Shown here in pieces: positions 36,785 to 64,000 of a stretch of 64,000 nucleotides of DNA (its first letter is position 1; every line of letters begins with the position of its first letter). The stretch lies in NCBI GenBank assembly GCA_964035795.1, contig OZ038321.1:22420707-22484706 (forward strand), written 5' to 3'. Under the pieces are notes generated by a model. That model did no database searches and was not told the DNA's origin. It worked only from the letters and a program-made list of their open reading frames with translations. Both the position numbers and the translations under genes were made by a program. This stretch comes from Pterobdella sp. o SKG-2022. Its lineage: Eukaryota; Annelida; Clitellata; Hirudinida; Piscicolidae.

Positions 36785-37598
36785 ATTTAATTTAATTTGA
36801 CTGAATTCATTAATTATGTTGATTTTTAACTTAACCATGACTTTCATTCCGCTTGGAACAGCACAAGTGTTAATTATTTCAAACAGTCAGTTTAGAAATT
36901 TGTGTTTTAATAACCAAATCAAAAAATTATTCAGCCAAAAAAGTAAACTAACCATACTCATGGGCTAAAAAAGTTGAACTGTGTTGTAGTTCAGTACTTA
37001 TCTGCAATAGCATTATGATTAATTAAACTAGTCTGGTGACAACATTGTTTAGTTTTATGGTCCTAAAATTGTTAGACGTAGAGGTTTCCGTTAATGATTT
37101 TTAGGTGTTTCAAAAGCTTTTAGATAGGTTGGTTCAGACGACAGAAATAAAAAATATATTTTAGTTTGCAAAGAATGACTTCAAGTGACGATTAATTCTC
37201 GAAACTACGCAAAAATGAGTTTTCCACTTAAATGATATAAGACACTAAACCCTATGGTGCTAAATATATCAGATTGAAAAATGCTTGTGATCGATTTAAC
37301 ACACACACAAACATTTTTAAGATCTCAAAAGTATGAAAAAATGTTTAAACTAAAAAATTATTGAAACAGAAAGTGGCAGGCAATCGAGGACCGTAGTGAG
37401 GACTGTGTGGTATCGAAGGAGAAGGAGGCATCTGAGGTGGGGAACTTGTGTAAATATTCAGTTTTTTACGTGTGATGGTCAGATGTTAAAATGTAAATTC
37501 ATTGAAAAGTTTCCATAAATCATTTGGTCTATTATAATTTTTTATGAATCATGCAGGTTTTATGCTTTTCTGAGTTTCTGTTGTTGCGTGTCTTTCAG

Positions 37599-37784
37599 TG
37601 GGCCAATCGTCATGGTTTTGTCTGTCCAGAGAGCTTGTGAGTTGCAAAAACTTCAAACCCCCGTTAAACATCATCAAATTGTTGACCAGCATAATAAAGC
37701 GATACTTTTCCAGTGCAAGTGCTTGCAAGAGCTCAAGGAACTACAACCATCCAACCTTCCACTGTACCCCTCACTACGGAATTG
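37599..37784 (+). other. Candidate internal exon, family unknown
   Basis: A pyrimidine-rich acceptor (GTGTCTTTCAG) precedes the block and a good donor (GTGAGT) follows it, about 186 bp apart. Two frames are open. One reads SSWFCLSRELVSCKNFKPP ... HPTFHCTPHYGI with five Cys; the other ends LPLYPSLRN before a stop. A third frame begins WANRHGFVCPESL and stops. I cannot decide which is used, or whether the block belongs with the 36524 ORF, with the Thr-rich gene, or is a pseudo-exon. Confidence 0.3.
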
Positions 37785-37799
37785 AGTGAGTTTTATAAA

Positions 37800-39107
37800 A
37801 AGTTTTTAGTGAAAATATTTTTAAGAGTAATTTAATGTGTATCAGAATAGTTCAAAAAATAATATTTTAAGAAAAATCTGATTTCAGAAAGCAAAATAGT
37901 ATTTTTTCAAAACAAAACCAATTTTTAGTCATTTGAAAAAATGAATTCAAATATAAAATACGCAAAACCAAAAAAAAAATTTGAATAATCTCATAACACC
38001 GACGTTAATGATTATTTATAATCTAAAAAAATCAATTTAGAGCCTTGAACAACATCAAATAAAAAACATCGGTTTTCTGACCTTCATTTTGAAAAACTTT
38101 TCTTTGATGTTTGAGAACAAAGCTAAAATACAAAAATTAATGGTTTTATAAAAACATTCACGGTCGTTTAGAAAACTTTATATATATTCATTCAAAGAAA
38201 TTGCTATAGTTTTTGATAAATAAGTCTTATCCTAAGATAAAAGCTAAACTTATTGAAAATTGAAGCTATTTTTGTTGTTTCAAATACAATCACATAAATC
38301 CAAGTAAAACTGGATGAAATTAATTACTGAAACTACATTGAATTTTTCCTAAAGCTTTTATCAGAATTACTATAGGGTTCAAGAAACACAAAAAAACCTG
38401 TTTCACTACACTATGTTTAAATAAAACATATCTGTTTTGATATGAATATTCTTCTATTCAACAACTCAGTTTTTTCATGTTTTTGAAACCATATAATCAG
38501 CATGTGATGTTTTCAACTCGCAGTATAATTTGAAACTGGAAATAGAAACTAATGAGTTCTCACATAATTTTATTTTTTTCTTTCATTCTCTATCTGGCAA
38601 GCAGACTGTCTGTGATAGATTTTGAGTTTCTAAATCTTATTTCAATGCGGTCAATAACAATGTATCAAGTCTTAGGAAGTGAAGTTATCCAATAAGAAAA
38701 ATAATTTAAATAGCTATTAGAGCCATTTTCTATGCATAGAACTCCAATGAATGCTCAAGAAACCTTCTGCAAGCTTGATCTGGTTCAAAGTTTGCGCTTC
38801 TGAAGAGAGTGTTAAGAGTATTTTATCAAAACAATAAAAAAAGCTTATACCAAATATTTACGAATAAAAATATAAAACACAAAGAATAGTTTAAGTAAAC
38901 ATTAACAAGCTATGTAAAATTTTGAGCATCTCAAAAGATGGAAATAGTGGATGTATCTCAAAATGATGCTGATTAACAACTAGTTGTCTATGATATATGA
39001 GTTAATTTAACTCAAAGCCTAAATCAAAATTCTTATAACGAGATAACTGATATGTAATGAATGGTTAAAAAATTACAAAAAAAAATGATTTATATTTGAT
39101 ACAACAG
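37800..39107. other. AT-rich region upstream of the Thr-rich gene
   Basis: 1.3 kb without recognised coding exons. It holds the degenerate foldback at about 38205-38280. No convincing signal-peptide exon for the downstream gene was found; an in-frame TGA at 39086-39088 separates this region from the Thr-rich frame. Confidence 0.5.
38205..38280. repeat. Degenerate copy of the 3.7-kb foldback
   Basis: AGCTAAACTTATTGAAAATT (about 38247-38266) followed by GAAGCTATTTTTG matches the right arm of the foldback at 3770-3803. The sequence just before it (CTATAGTTTTTGATAAATAA, GTCTTATCC) matches the left arm, with the two arms close together. It is a shorter, older member of the same family. Confidence 0.6.

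Positions 39108-64000
<24,893 letters not shown>

Noticed and set aside
37374..37500. Segment reading EDRSEDCVVSKEKEASE, which with WANRHGF near 37600 looks vaguely like the end of a small GTPase
   Set aside because: No nucleotide-binding motif is nearby, the joined frame stops after a few codons, and the resemblance covers only a few residues.

Overview
The window is nuclear DNA of a non-vertebrate animal. It is AT-rich, its genes have many short exons, it carries non-LTR retrotransposons and long microsatellites, and it holds three recognisable metazoan gene orthologues. I cannot name the phylum from the sequence. The exon structures below were built by hand from homology to known proteins, GT...AG borders and codon-phase agreement between neighbouring exons.

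Layout. 0-11.5 kb: the last six exons of a phosphatidylserine synthase 2 gene (PTDSS2, + strand). Its introns hold a long TATC array, a dead reverse-transcriptase remnant, a foldback element, and a broken CR1/L2-type LINE (about 6.24-10.60 kb) inserted inside a second foldback element. 11.5-15.9 kb: AT-rich DNA with no gene that I can see. 15.9-22.8 kb: the ST7 gene (- strand, 15 exons found, first exon not found). 23.5-34.2 kb: a complete MCM3AP/GANP gene (+ strand, 22 exons, about 2,023 residues), divergent from ST7. 34.5-39.1 kb: mostly AT-rich spacer with a LINE tail fragment, one small unknown ORF and weak exon candidates. 39.1-64.0 kb: one enormous threonine-rich coding stretch. Apart from two apparently compensating one-base slips at its start, a single frame has no stop from about 40.73 kb to the window end. 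It begins as diverged Thr/Ser/Gln repeats, becomes 537-bp and then 216-bp tandem repeats, and ends as nearly pure ACN codons (almost 2,000 threonine-dominated codons). It looks like a giant mucin-like, heavily O-glycosylated protein that runs off the window.

The three housekeeping-type genes act in unrelated processes: phospholipid head-group exchange (PTDSS2), a membrane protein of unclear function (ST7) and nuclear mRNA export (GANP). No functional unit such as an operon is expected. The points most worth a second look are the giant Thr-rich gene, an unusual 5' splice-site composition (T at +3 in about half of the inferred introns), a splice donor buried in a GT microsatellite in ST7, mutually complementary tetranucleotide arrays flanking PTDSS2 exons, and nested mobile elements with an unfilled copy elsewhere in the window.
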